The notes under the pieces: model-generated
The model's database searches: none
Told to the model about the DNA's origin: nothing
Seen by the model: the letters and a program-made list of their open reading frames with translations, nothing else
Position numbers and translations under genes: made by a program
DNA from: Pseudomonas sp. ACM7
Lineage (GTDB): Bacteria > Pseudomonadota > Gammaproteobacteria > Pseudomonadales > Pseudomonadaceae
Assembly: GCF_004136015.1 (NCBI RefSeq)
Contig: NZ_CP024866.1
Span: forward strand, 3,301,650-3,365,649
Length of the DNA: 64,000 nucleotides
Direction of reading: 5' to 3'
Shown here: in pieces, positions 1 through 6,364 of the stretch
How the letters are laid out: the number at the start of each line of letters is the position of its first letter
Position numbering within the stretch: position 1 is the stretch's first letter

Positions 1-94
1 ATAATGAATGCACAAGACCCAGTTAGACACAATATCTTGATGTCGCTGAGTTCCAGCATTTTGTCCGGCCTCGATCATTTCGACCGTCAGCTTC

Positions 95-134
95 TGGCCG
101 TTTTCTGCCCATTGCGAGCGGCAGAGAACGGCCA
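95..134. repeat. Imperfect inverted repeat (hairpin)
   Basis: Two 15-base arms (95-109 and 120-134) are reverse complements with one mismatch, separated by 10 bases. The core is GGCCGTTTTCTGCC facing GGCAGAGAACGGCC. It has no following T run, so it is not a convincing terminator. It may be a dispersed intergenic repeat or the edge of a rearrangement, since a short open frame begins 38 bases later. Confidence 0.6.
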
Positions 135-171
135 AAAGCGGATGTCCTCACGCGTTCTTGAGTGAGACGCA

Positions 172-297
172 ATGCAGGTCAAGGCGCAGGTGGATTCCTG
201 CGTTGACTGCGGTATCACCGCCGAAACCCAGATGCACGTCGACCGGTTGCTAGCCAAGGCCAGCGCGCAGTTGGGTATCAAGGCTCCGATTGCGTGA
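172..297 (+). CDS. Small hypothetical protein or gene remnant (41 aa)
   Basis: The frame opens after an in-frame TGA at 163-165, starts at ATG 172 and ends at TGA 295-297. The peptide contains a Cys-Val-Asp-Cys pair and an amphipathic stretch (HVDRLLAKASAQLGIKAP) and reads like the C-terminal end of a longer protein. The ribosome site is weak (GTGAG about 7 bases upstream). A hairpin lies just upstream at 95-134. I do not recognise the family. It could be a true small gene or the tail of a gene truncated by recombination. Confidence 0.3.
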   Translation: MQVKAQVDSCVDCGITAETQMHVDRLLAKASAQLGIKAPIA

Positions 298-543
298 CAA
301 CCCAGTGGCCGGCGAGTGAATCATCACCGTTGGTCTTCCTGCCTTTGAGGGTGCGTGTTCTCCGCCGCCCTGTGCTAAACCTACATGTGTCCCCAAGGCT
401 GGCCGAGAGGGGGCTCTAGGGATAGTGAAGTTCGACAGTACATCCTGATTGCGTAATGTCAGGTGTGGCACGAGGGTTCACACCGCGCCAGCGCCGTCCA
501 TTCATCCATCGGAACACTGTCCGAACAGCCCGAGATTCCCTAT

Positions 544-1398
544 ATGGACACAGAAGCTTCTTCAAACGTACTCCCTGGCCGATGCCCTATCGAAGCAACA
601 AGTGACCCGACGGATGAGCCTGAAGACATAGATCAAGGCACCATGAAGCTGATAGTGGGCCTTATTGCAGTGTCTCTGGGAGCAGTGTGTACCCTCTTGG
701 CAGGCAAATGGCTTGATTCTATCAGTGAAGCATACGTCCAAGGTGGTTGGGCGCGGGACGTATTTGTGGGGTCCCTGTTCTCAATTGCCGCGTTCCTACT
801 TGCCTATCTTGGCGGTTCGAAGTGCGAGGCCTGGCTGAGCAAGATTGCTGCAATCGCTGCACTCGGGGTTGCGTTGTTCCCATGTAACTGCAAGCTATGC
901 CCAGCTGTTGACGAAGCCGTGCGCACGGCGGGAGCCGCGTTAGCCAGCTGTGTTGAGCCCCCAACGATGGAACGGGTGCCCGGCGTTCATCTGGCGTCCG
1001 CTACAGTTCTCTTTTTAGTCCTTACCGCGTTTTGCCGCATTTTCTACCTCAGGGCTAAACGAAAATGCGAGCAGTCGCTCACTCAAAAGCCGACTATGGC
1101 CGGCCGACGAATGGTGATCTACTTAATATGCGCTATCGCAATACTCGGGTCGGTTGCCGCGTTAGGAGTTGGGGCGATATCCCACTTAGACGAAAAATAC
1201 CGAGGCTTTGTATTTGCAGGCGAATCGGCCGGTCTGTTCGCATTTGGCATCTCTTGGTTAACCGCCAGCAAGGTTGTACCCTGGCTTGCGGACGATAGAG
1301 AGAGGCTGCACCCCACACTCAGAAGGAAACGGAGGGCCGCCATTGATTCTGGTGCAGGCATTAGTGGGCCTAAGGCAAGGCCTTTGCGACCACAATGA
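544..1398 (+). CDS. Polytopic membrane protein of unknown function (about 284 aa)
   Basis: The product has about six hydrophobic segments, beginning MKLIVGLIAVSLGAV and followed by segments around FVGSLFSIAAFLLAYL, IAAIAALGVALFPC, ASATVLFLVLTAFC, VIYLICAIAILGSVAALG and GLFAFGISWLTASKVV. A CxCxxCP motif follows the third segment and could bind metal or form a disulfide; the C-terminal tail is basic. The arrangement resembles DUF998-like integral membrane proteins, but I cannot assign it firmly. The start is uncertain: ATG 544 has no clear ribosome site, ATG 643 (directly before the first membrane segment) has AAGG only 4 bases upstream, and the frame is open back to 463. It stands alone on the plus strand and faces the A+T-rich cassette. 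Confidence 0.55.
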   Translation: MDTEASSNVLPGRCPIEATSDPTDEPEDIDQGTMKLIVGLIAVSLGAVCTLLAGKWLDSISEAYVQGGWARDVFVGSLFSIAAFLLAYLGGSKCEAWLSKIAAIAALGVALFPCNCKLCPAVDEAVRTAGAALASCVEPPTMERVPGVHLASATVLFLVLTAFCRIFYLRAKRKCEQSLTQKPTMAGRRMVIYLICAIAILGSVAALGVGAISHLDEKYRGFVFAGESAGLFAFGISWLTASKVVPWLADDRERLHPTLRRKRRAAIDSGAGISGPKARPLRPQ

Positions 1399-1620
1399 AG
1401 GCGGTCGCATTCGATCAGCTCCGGCCCACAATTGTTGCGCTGTGGAAAGTCAGTGTATGACCTGGTCAGGCGATGCGATCGGCTGAGCGACCAACATTAG
1501 GACTCCGCCCTCGCTCGCAAAAAGGTTCAGGCTGACTGCAGTTTGATGGAATCGCTCATGAAAACTGCCCCAGGTACCGAAATTGTAGTTTCACTTAGTG
1601 GTGGTTATTCTCCGTTTTAA

Positions 1621-2652
1621 TTAGGGCATTTTGTTGGTTAATATTTCCTCTTTTGCTCTAGCGCCTTCTAGCGAACCTCCACCTCCTGATGCGCTTATGC
1701 CACCTCGTCGATGATCTTCGGCTGCCTGGTTGTACGCCCGTTGCATATCCTCTGCTTCCCTAGCTTTTTGCATTTGTAACTCTGCCAATTTTTTCGCCTC
1801 GGCATCTGCCTTCCGCTTTGCCTCTTCCATAATCATCTCGGCCTCTTTCTTTCGCTTCTCTGCCTCGCGTTTAGTTTGTTCGGCGAGTTCATCCAATCTC
1901 TTCTGCTGTTCTTTAGCTTGTTTTAAGTATGCTTTGTTTCTTTCTTCAGACTCACGACGAATCTTTTCCATTTGGTGTTCTATTTCCTTAAAGTGATCTT
2001 GGACTTCACTAGTGCTAGAAGTGCTGCGCGCCCTGTGTGCTGGCGCTTTTATTTTGGGGGGTTGAGAGTTTGATTGGGGTGGTGCCTCAGTTGGTGATTG
2101 GTTATCGAAAATACCTTTTGAGGCTTGAGTTAGGTCGTACATGGTTCGTGCGGCATCTTCATCTTTCGCAAGAAGTGGTAGAATGTTTAGAAGTTCGACT
2201 ACGGAGCTTACTAATTTTGCTCTGTGCAATGAATGATCAAAAGGCTGGTCAGCAGCCAGCTGTACCGCCATTAAGGCCGCTGCATTAACATTGCTGAGAC
2301 TTAGGCCGGTATCGATAGCTTCTTTTGTTTTCAAATATTGAGACTTGTCATCGGAAAATGCATTCGGGATCTGTGTAAAGCTAACTCCGACCCCGGTCGA
2401 GCCAACTATTAAGTCTAAAGATAAAGCAAGACCGCTTGTCACTGAGAACATGGCTGGCGGCGATAGGAGAAGAGGGGCTGCAAATGCGAGTAAAACAATG
2501 CTGCCAGATAATTGAAGCATCACCTCCGTAGTAGGCTTTTGCAAAAAAGCGTCAATGGCATTCCATTGCTCCTGTGCTGCAAGCGCAAAACCTTCAAGCT
2601 CGTGGTTCAATGCTTTTTCTATTTCATAAAGGTCTGCGCCGGCATTATCCAT
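1621..2652 (-). CDS. Membrane plus coiled-coil protein, third gene of A+T-rich cassette (343 aa)
   Basis: Seen: a short acidic N-terminus, a strongly hydrophobic region around residues 45-85 (LSGSIVLLAFAAPLLLSPPA followed by GLALSLDLIVGSTGVGVSF) that could form a membrane hairpin, a helical middle part, a Pro/Ser-rich linker near residues 185-210, then about 110 residues of Glu/Lys/Arg-rich heptads (EAEKRKKEAEMIMEEAKRKA) typical of a long coiled coil, and a Gly-rich tail. The ATG at 2652 overlaps the stop of the preceding gene by 8 bases (ATGGATAA), so the two are translationally coupled. I do not recognise the family. With its neighbours it may form a membrane-associated coiled-coil assembly; a pore-forming role is possible but only guessed from the hydrophobic hairpin. 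Confidence 0.7.
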   Translation of the reverse strand: MDNAGADLYEIEKALNHELEGFALAAQEQWNAIDAFLQKPTTEVMLQLSGSIVLLAFAAPLLLSPPAMFSVTSGLALSLDLIVGSTGVGVSFTQIPNAFSDDKSQYLKTKEAIDTGLSLSNVNAAALMAVQLAADQPFDHSLHRAKLVSSVVELLNILPLLAKDEDAARTMYDLTQASKGIFDNQSPTEAPPQSNSQPPKIKAPAHRARSTSSTSEVQDHFKEIEHQMEKIRRESEERNKAYLKQAKEQQKRLDELAEQTKREAEKRKKEAEMIMEEAKRKADAEAKKLAELQMQKAREAEDMQRAYNQAAEDHRRGGISASGGGGSLEGARAKEEILTNKMP

Positions 2653-3379
2653 TAAACTTATCCTCGGCTGTAGCCAAGTAGAAGAGTGGCACTCCTGCTG
2701 GGGCATAACCACCCTTGTATGTCACTAGATACAACCGTCCGGGAGCTTTGGCTATACATGTACTATTGTTTATTCGATCTTCAAGTGCTTGAATTCTGGT
2801 TTGGGCCAGTTCTATTTGAGTGCTGAGAATTTTGCGAGTCAGCAGGTTTAACGCGTTATCTATCTTTGAATCCTGCTCTGCTTGCTTTAGCATTATGTCA
2901 GCTTCTAAAAAATCGTTTCGAATAAACATGTACATTTCTGGGCTCACAATTCCTCGTTCCATAGCGGTTTTTACAGCATTCATCATTTTTTCTTTATATG
3001 TGCGAGCGTTGTTGTATAAATTAAGTCTAATGGTTTTTCGCTCGACTTCACAGTTCCTTACTTCGTTAATTGCGTCATCGAGTGCCTGCTCCAGTTGGAA
3101 TTTTATACTTGAAAGTAATTTGATTTTTGCGTTGGTTTCCGTAGTGTCGAGTTTGAGTATTGGCTGGCCGGCCGCAACACTTTCGCCGTGAGGAACATAA
3201 AGTGTTTCGACAAAGCCTTCGATCTCGGTTGCATGGCTAGTAGCGTGAGGCGGAATACTGGGGCCCGTGAACTCTGCAATAATATCTCCTTTCTCGAAGT
3301 AAGCATCTCCACTCCTTGTGTATTTATAACATCCGGCGTGGGGGGGCGTATATTTTGCATCTGATTTTATTGCTTTCAT
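2645..3379 (-). CDS. Membrane-fusion-protein-like (HlyD/biotinyl-lipoyl type) protein without membrane anchor (244 aa)
   Basis: The fold signature is that of a periplasmic adaptor: a lipoyl-like half motif near residues 52-78 (EGFVETLYVPHGESVAAGQP), a long helical hairpin of about 130 residues rich in Lys, Glu and Gln, then the second lipoyl half (KAPGRLYLVTYKGGYAPAG) near residues 212-235. A further lipoyl-like strand pattern lies in the first 40 residues. Unlike HlyD or AcrA family members it has no N-terminal transmembrane helix, signal peptide or lipobox, so as written it would be cytosolic. It is flanked by, and overlaps, a TolC-hairpin-like gene upstream and a membrane/coiled-coil gene downstream. 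No ABC or RND pump gene is nearby. The function is unknown; the adaptor-like fold is an inference from the sequence pattern. Confidence 0.7.
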   Translation of the reverse strand: MKAIKSDAKYTPPHAGCYKYTRSGDAYFEKGDIIAEFTGPSIPPHATSHATEIEGFVETLYVPHGESVAAGQPILKLDTTETNAKIKLLSSIKFQLEQALDDAINEVRNCEVERKTIRLNLYNNARTYKEKMMNAVKTAMERGIVSPEMYMFIRNDFLEADIMLKQAEQDSKIDNALNLLTRKILSTQIELAQTRIQALEDRINNSTCIAKAPGRLYLVTYKGGYAPAGVPLFYLATAEDKFNG

Positions 3380-3869
3380 TTATTTGTGCGAAGTCAAGAA
3401 GACAGCTGTTAAAATTGGCAAGCCAATTTTGCATTCTGTTCGCTTTTAACAAAAGTACTCGTTCATCTATAGATTCTATCTGTGCTACAGCTTTCGATTG
3501 GTCAGTCAGGTATTGAGAACTAAGATATTCTTCAAGTGAGCACATGCCAAGTTTGAATCTTCTGAGTCGCGATTCGGAGATCTGATTAAAGTTAGACTCT
3601 ATTTCATGTTTATAATTGATTCTGATTTTTAGGAGGTCCTTGTAATCGGTACGAGCTTGGGAGGTTTGCCCATACAGGGATACGAACAAATTACTCGTCT
3701 CTCCTAGAATGTCTTTCGCAGCTAAAATCTGTGCACTTGCCAGTTGCATCGTTGTGTCATCAAATGCATATAGAAGATCTTCTTGATTGGCTTGGGCGTT
3801 AGTGGAGTGGTGTTTTGCAAATGCTGAGAATGGGGATATCAAATACATAGGGGCGCCTTGTGCTTTCAT
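3324..3869 (-). CDS. Helical protein resembling a TolC-type hairpin, first gene of cassette (181 aa)
   Basis: The protein is almost entirely helical. The stretch RRFKLGMCSLEEYLSSQYLT followed by a run of Gln, Ala, Ile and Leu resembles the repeat found in outer-membrane efflux (TolC/OEP) proteins, where an R-[FY]-x-x-G-x-x-[ST] turn is followed by a long helix. It is far shorter than TolC (about 450 residues) and has no signal peptide. The 3' end overlaps the next gene by 56 bases, which is long for normal coupling. ATG 3869 has no clear ribosome site; ATG 3848, preceded by AAGG, is a plausible alternative. The upstream DNA is very A+T-rich and could hold the cassette promoter. Similarity to TolC is a pattern judgement, not a search result. 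Confidence 0.6.
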   Translation of the reverse strand: MKAQGAPMYLISPFSAFAKHHSTNAQANQEDLLYAFDDTTMQLASAQILAAKDILGETSNLFVSLYGQTSQARTDYKDLLKIRINYKHEIESNFNQISESRLRRFKLGMCSLEEYLSSQYLTDQSKAVAQIESIDERVLLLKANRMQNWLANFNSCLLDFAQINESNKIRCKIYAPPRRML

Positions 3870-4216
3870 TCGTCAGTAAAAAGCAATCCATTTATATATC
3901 GATATTTCGAAAGGTAATGCATTGCTATTTGTAAGTTATAGATCAACTAAGAACGCTCGCTTCTCCGTTCGTCCGTTCGTCCGTTCTTCCGGCACAAAGC
4001 TATGCCAACGTAGTTTTGTGCGCTGAACTGCTCCGGAACAGCGCTTCTCACGAAGCAAGAAGGGGTACCAAGATTCAAGACGGGCTAAACATGGTTTTAG
4101 CCCTCCTCTATGTGCTCGAGGCTGGCAATCATCCAGTCAACATCCCCGATGCTGGACATCCTTCCTCGAGCTTCCGCTTATGGCCGATCTCTGCCTGTCG
4201 TCAATATGCCGTGTGC
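3870..4216. other. Gene-free spacer upstream of the cassette
   Basis: I see no credible gene. The first 90 bases are A+T-rich and probably carry the promoter of the leftward cassette, although no clear -35/-10 pair stands out. A short tandem repeat sits at 3965-3988. The remainder up to the 23-bp repeats has only short unsupported frames and may be remnant insertion-sequence DNA. Confidence 0.5.
3965..3988. repeat. Short tandem repeat, 3 x 8 bp
   Basis: Three adjacent copies of the octamer CCGTTCGT are present, the third ending TT instead of GT. It is short enough to have arisen by slippage. No function is evident. Confidence 0.75.
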
Positions 4217-4308
4217 TGGTCAAGTCGAATGCAAACGCTTGGTCAGCACGAATGCAATTCACTGGTCAGTGGCAATGCAAATAGGTGGTCAAGTGGAGTG
4301 CGGCATGT
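4217..4308. repeat. Four direct repeats with exact 23-bp period, IS21-family end-like
   Basis: Copies begin at 4217, 4240, 4263 and 4286. Each starts TGGTCA; the first three continue with 4 variable bases and (G/C)AATGCAA, while the fourth has diverged (GAGTGC). The exact periodicity and the TGGTCA...AATGC pattern are what I know from the multiple internal repeats at the termini of IS21-family insertion sequences, which bind the IstA transposase. No istA or istB gene is present nearby, so this would be a solitary end left by a deletion or a second recombination. A binding array for another protein is the alternative. Confidence 0.6.
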
Positions 4309-4452
4309 GCAGGGCCGGGTGCAGGTGCCCGATCAGGAACGGTTTAGTGCTTACGGTACGATAGAAAGGATGCGGGTCGATGCTGAATCACGTCGCGTCG
4401 CAAAAGACCGGAAAGTGACGAGCCAGAGATGAGGCAGTGAAGGGTGGTGCGG

Positions 4453-4533
4453 CTATAGCTTGAGCTGCTGTCGCACTTTGGAAAGTAGCCATTCCAGCTC
4501 TGGCAGTTTGATGTCCTCCAGGACCTCCAGCAT
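4453..4533 (-). CDS. Putative 26-aa small ORF or gene remnant
   Basis: On the minus strand an ATG at 4533 opens a 26-codon frame ending in TAG at 4453-4455. The peptide is amphipathic and Leu-rich (LPELEWLLSKVRQQLKL). A perfect GTTCAC-N3-GTGAAC palindrome lies one base upstream of the ATG, where a ribosome site would be expected, so translation is doubtful. It may be the C-terminal piece of a decayed gene whose start was lost. I do not recognise the family. Confidence 0.25.
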   Translation of the reverse strand: MLEVLEDIKLPELEWLLSKVRQQLKL

Positions 4534-4534
4534 T

Positions 4535-4549
4535 GTTCACAACGTGAAC
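4535..4549. promoter_or_regulatory. Operator-like palindrome GTTCAC-N3-GTGAAC
   Basis: A perfect 6+6 inverted repeat with a 3-base centre is present. Such short palindromes are typical binding sites for dimeric HTH regulators. It lies next to a 26-codon frame at 4453-4533 and 153 bp past the stop of the orphan HTH gene at 4703-4966, whose product is a candidate ligand, though this is only an inference from proximity. Confidence 0.4.
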
Positions 4550-4702
4550 TAGTGGCGTTGTTTGGTTTCATCAATGGACTCGCTAGGTCACAGAGCTCCG
4601 TATCGTCGAACACCGCTAGTCAGGAAGTTGGTCCGAGCGGATTCCTATCCCGGGTAATGAAGTATTCCCACCAGTAGCAGGGCTGATCGATGGGCACGCT
4701 AG

Positions 4703-4966
4703 TCAAGTCTCCGTGTGCTTTTGAATCTTCTTTTTCATACGTCCCAGTTCGCCAAGTGAGTAAGCTTGAAAGTGACCTGTCAGTAGTCTATCTAGCTCAT
4801 TCTCGGTTGCTCCTAGCGCTCTGGCTACTTGATCGAGCGACAACCGCTTTGCCTCAACTGCTTGGCACATCGATGCCACTATCTGTGCTTTGGCCTGCAT
4901 GGTCTTGGCATCGGGGAAGCCAAGATCGTCATAGACGTTGCCGCTGCTTGTTTCGACCTTGCTCAT
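4703..4966 (-). CDS. XRE-family HTH protein resembling HigA-type antitoxins, orphan (87 aa)
   Basis: The sequence reads MSKVETSSGNVYDDLGFPDA, then a helix with QAKAQIVASMCQAVEAKRLS, then an HTH core (LDQVARALGATENELDRLL) and GHFQAYSLGELGRM. This layout is that of the HTH_37-type XRE proteins that act as antitoxins to RelE/HigB-like (phage Gp49) toxins. In those modules the toxin gene usually lies just upstream; here the upstream DNA is the plasmid-type origin and no toxin frame is present. It therefore looks like an orphan antitoxin or a regulator of its own. Start: ATG 4966 is preferred over an in-frame GTG at 4975; a weak GGTG lies 5 bases upstream of the ATG. Confidence 0.75.
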   Translation of the reverse strand: MSKVETSSGNVYDDLGFPDAKTMQAKAQIVASMCQAVEAKRLSLDQVARALGATENELDRLLTGHFQAYSLGELGRMKKKIQKHTET

Positions 4967-5064
4967 GGTGATCACCGAGCCGGATTAAAATGATTAGAAA
5001 GGATTAAGGGAGTGCGCGCTTTCTGTAGAGCCCCGCAGATCCGCGGGGTGTAGAGGATCTCGGC

Positions 5065-5073
5065 TGTGGATAA
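5065..5073. promoter_or_regulatory. DnaA box
   Basis: TGTGGATAA matches the strict DnaA-box consensus (TTATCCACA on the other strand). It lies 3 bases from the first iteron, consistent with a host DnaA contact in the plasmid origin. Confidence 0.7.
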
Positions 5074-5075
5074 CT

Positions 5076-5163
5076 TATCCAACAGTACGGTATTTGCTAG
5101 CCAACGGTACGGTAGTTTCTATCCAACAGTACGGTACTGCCTAGCCAACGGTACGGTATCTAA
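5076..5163. repeat. Four 22-bp iterons of alternating type
   Basis: Copies at 5076-5097, 5098-5119, 5120-5141 and 5142-5163 share TA-K-CCAAC-R-GTACGGTA. Copies 1 and 3 read TATCCAACAGTACGGTA and copies 2 and 4 read TAGCCAACGGTACGGTA, so the array is also a two-fold repeat of a 44-bp unit. The 22-bp phase puts all copies on the same face of the helix, as expected for an initiator binding array. Copies 3 and 4 lie inside the 3' end of trfA. Confidence 0.85.
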
Positions 5164-6048
5164 GTTCCGTTTGGATCCACTGCCTTTTCTTCCTAGGTGC
5201 CTGGATTGGCTGCTGCTTGGTGTTTTCCTAATGTGCACGTTGCCACCGCGAATCTCATAGCTGAACGGCTGGCCGTGGAGGTCGCTAGCGTGTTGCAGTG
5301 AGTCCAGTGCCCTTAGAAGATTTTGTTCTCGGCTGGATGCTGATGCGTTCTGGCAGCCGGCCATCAGCAAGAGCGTGTCAACCGATACTGGTATGGGCTC
5401 GGCATGACTCGATAAATAGCCATGCAGCCATTGCGCAAGTGGTTTTGAATTCAGGCTCCGACGAACGGACCAATCAATGTGAGTGAATTCATTTGGTCCG
5501 AACATTTTGTAGAGCTCATGGTTAAGAGTAATTACGAGCTCATGCGTAATTTCGTCCCTATAGATTGAGTCAATCAGGCCGCCGGTGTAGGAGTGCTGTG
5601 TTGCACTTATCTCAATCGTGGCGGCTGCGAGTCTGAAAAGGCGCTTGTTAAGAGTTTTCCGATTGTTGCCAGCATCGGTCTTCCCTTGCTGCTTCAGTAA
5701 TTCGTACGCACAGGTTTTGAAGGATCTTCCCAGCATTTTCCGGCGTGCGATATGCAGAAGTGTGATCCAGACATCTAGGTCGCCTTGATCTAGTCGCGGC
5801 CCTGTATATCGCATACGCGTAGGTCTTTGAGTAAAAATTTCGGCGCGCTGGAGAAATGCCTGACTACTGGATCGACTGGAACCAAAGAGCGCTGAACGGA
5901 GTGTGACATTGGGTATGCCCCTCATTTCATCTGGCCAGCTGGTCAGCAGGGCTTCAGTCTTGGGGGCATCCTGCTGTATTTCCGGTGAGGTGGGCGACCG
6001 GTTGGAAAACGACTCTCCCAGTCGCGTCAGTGCGGCCAACGCAGACAC
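5119..6048 (-). CDS. trfA: TrfA-family plasmid replication initiator (309 aa)
   Basis: The protein carries the TrfA signature: WPDEMRGIPNVTLRSALFG near residues 38-56, then RMRYTGPRLDQGDLDVWITL near residues 78-97, which corresponds to the LYTGKxLDEGDADVW segment of RK2 TrfA, followed by the two winged-helix regions. TrfA binds iterons, recruits DnaA and the replicative helicase, and opens the origin. Its iterons are at the 3' end of the gene, with the last 45 bases of coding sequence inside them. It sits 9 bp downstream of a small HTH gene, likely co-transcribed. Presence in a chromosome next to an integrase suggests a plasmid-like integrative element. The length is in the family range and no damage is visible. 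Confidence 0.85.
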   Translation of the reverse strand: MSALAALTRLGESFSNRSPTSPEIQQDAPKTEALLTSWPDEMRGIPNVTLRSALFGSSRSSSQAFLQRAEIFTQRPTRMRYTGPRLDQGDLDVWITLLHIARRKMLGRSFKTCAYELLKQQGKTDAGNNRKTLNKRLFRLAAATIEISATQHSYTGGLIDSIYRDEITHELVITLNHELYKMFGPNEFTHIDWSVRRSLNSKPLAQWLHGYLSSHAEPIPVSVDTLLLMAGCQNASASSREQNLLRALDSLQHASDLHGQPFSYEIRGGNVHIRKTPSSSQSRHLGRKGSGSKRNLDTVPLARQYRTVG

Positions 6049-6057
6049 TGGTTAGCC

Positions 6058-6276
6058 TCACGCTTCGTCTATAAAGCGAGCAATGCCGACGACGCGGAAG
6101 TAAACGCGGCGACCAATTTTGATCCTGCATGGCTTGAGGTTTCGTGCGATTTCATTGTCCCCGGAAAGCGTGATGCGTAGCCCTTCAGGGCTGCGATGAA
6201 GGATATCGGCTACTTGCGATAACGAGAGGAGTGGAGACCCGCCGTTGCTGGTCAGAATCAGTTCTTCGGTTGTCAT
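6058..6276 (-). CDS. Small HTH (excisionase/AlpA-like) DNA-binding protein (72 aa)
   Basis: After a short N-terminus the sequence LLSLSQVADILHRSPEGLRI fits a MerR/AlpA-type winged HTH, followed by a wing with IKIGRRVYFRVVGIARFIDE. Such proteins in elements act as excisionases, copy-control factors or regulators. The start ATG 6276 has AGGTG about 8 bases upstream; an in-frame extension to 6312 lacks one. It ends 9 bp before trfA, so it is the first gene of a two-gene unit and could control trfA expression. It diverges from the 471-aa gene starting at 6365, the intervening 88 bp forming a shared promoter region. Confidence 0.7.
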   Translation of the reverse strand: MTTEELILTSNGGSPLLSLSQVADILHRSPEGLRITLSGDNEIARNLKPCRIKIGRRVYFRVVGIARFIDEA

Positions 6277-6364
6277 GTCTTTGCACCTACTTGAGTAATG
6301 TAGGTGGAACAATACGAGTAGTTACGCCTAGAATGAGATGAGTGTTTTTAACGTATAGGTTGAC

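Larger units (their letters stand above)
4982..5163. other. Putative plasmid-type replication origin (oriV)
   Basis: From left to right there is an A+T-rich stretch with three GATTA motifs spaced 9-10 bp apart (4983, 4992, 5002), a G+C hairpin (CCCCGC...GCGGGG, 5031-5048), a perfect DnaA box TGTGGATAA (5065-5073) and four 22-bp iterons (5076-5163). The order iterons, DnaA box, A+T-rich unwinding element is that of TrfA-dependent oriV in IncP plasmid RK2. The trfA gene overlaps the iterons at its 3' end. Whether the origin still fires, for example in an excised circular form, cannot be seen from sequence. Confidence 0.7.

Noticed and set aside
3870..4216. Possible toxin or immunity gene upstream of the cassette
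   Set aside because: The open frames here have no ribosome site, overlap on several strands and lack any recognisable motif.
4344..4613. 89-codon minus-strand frame with several Cys
   Set aside because: It has no ribosome site, unusual composition, and overlaps the operator palindrome and a different short frame; it reads as non-coding.
5031..5048. Rho-independent terminator for trfA
   Set aside because: The CCCCGC/GCGGGG stem is short and no T run follows on the minus strand; it is better treated as part of the origin region.
5076..5163. Possible CRISPR array
   Set aside because: The 22-bp copies are directly adjacent with no unique spacers and lie at the end of a TrfA gene, so they are iterons.
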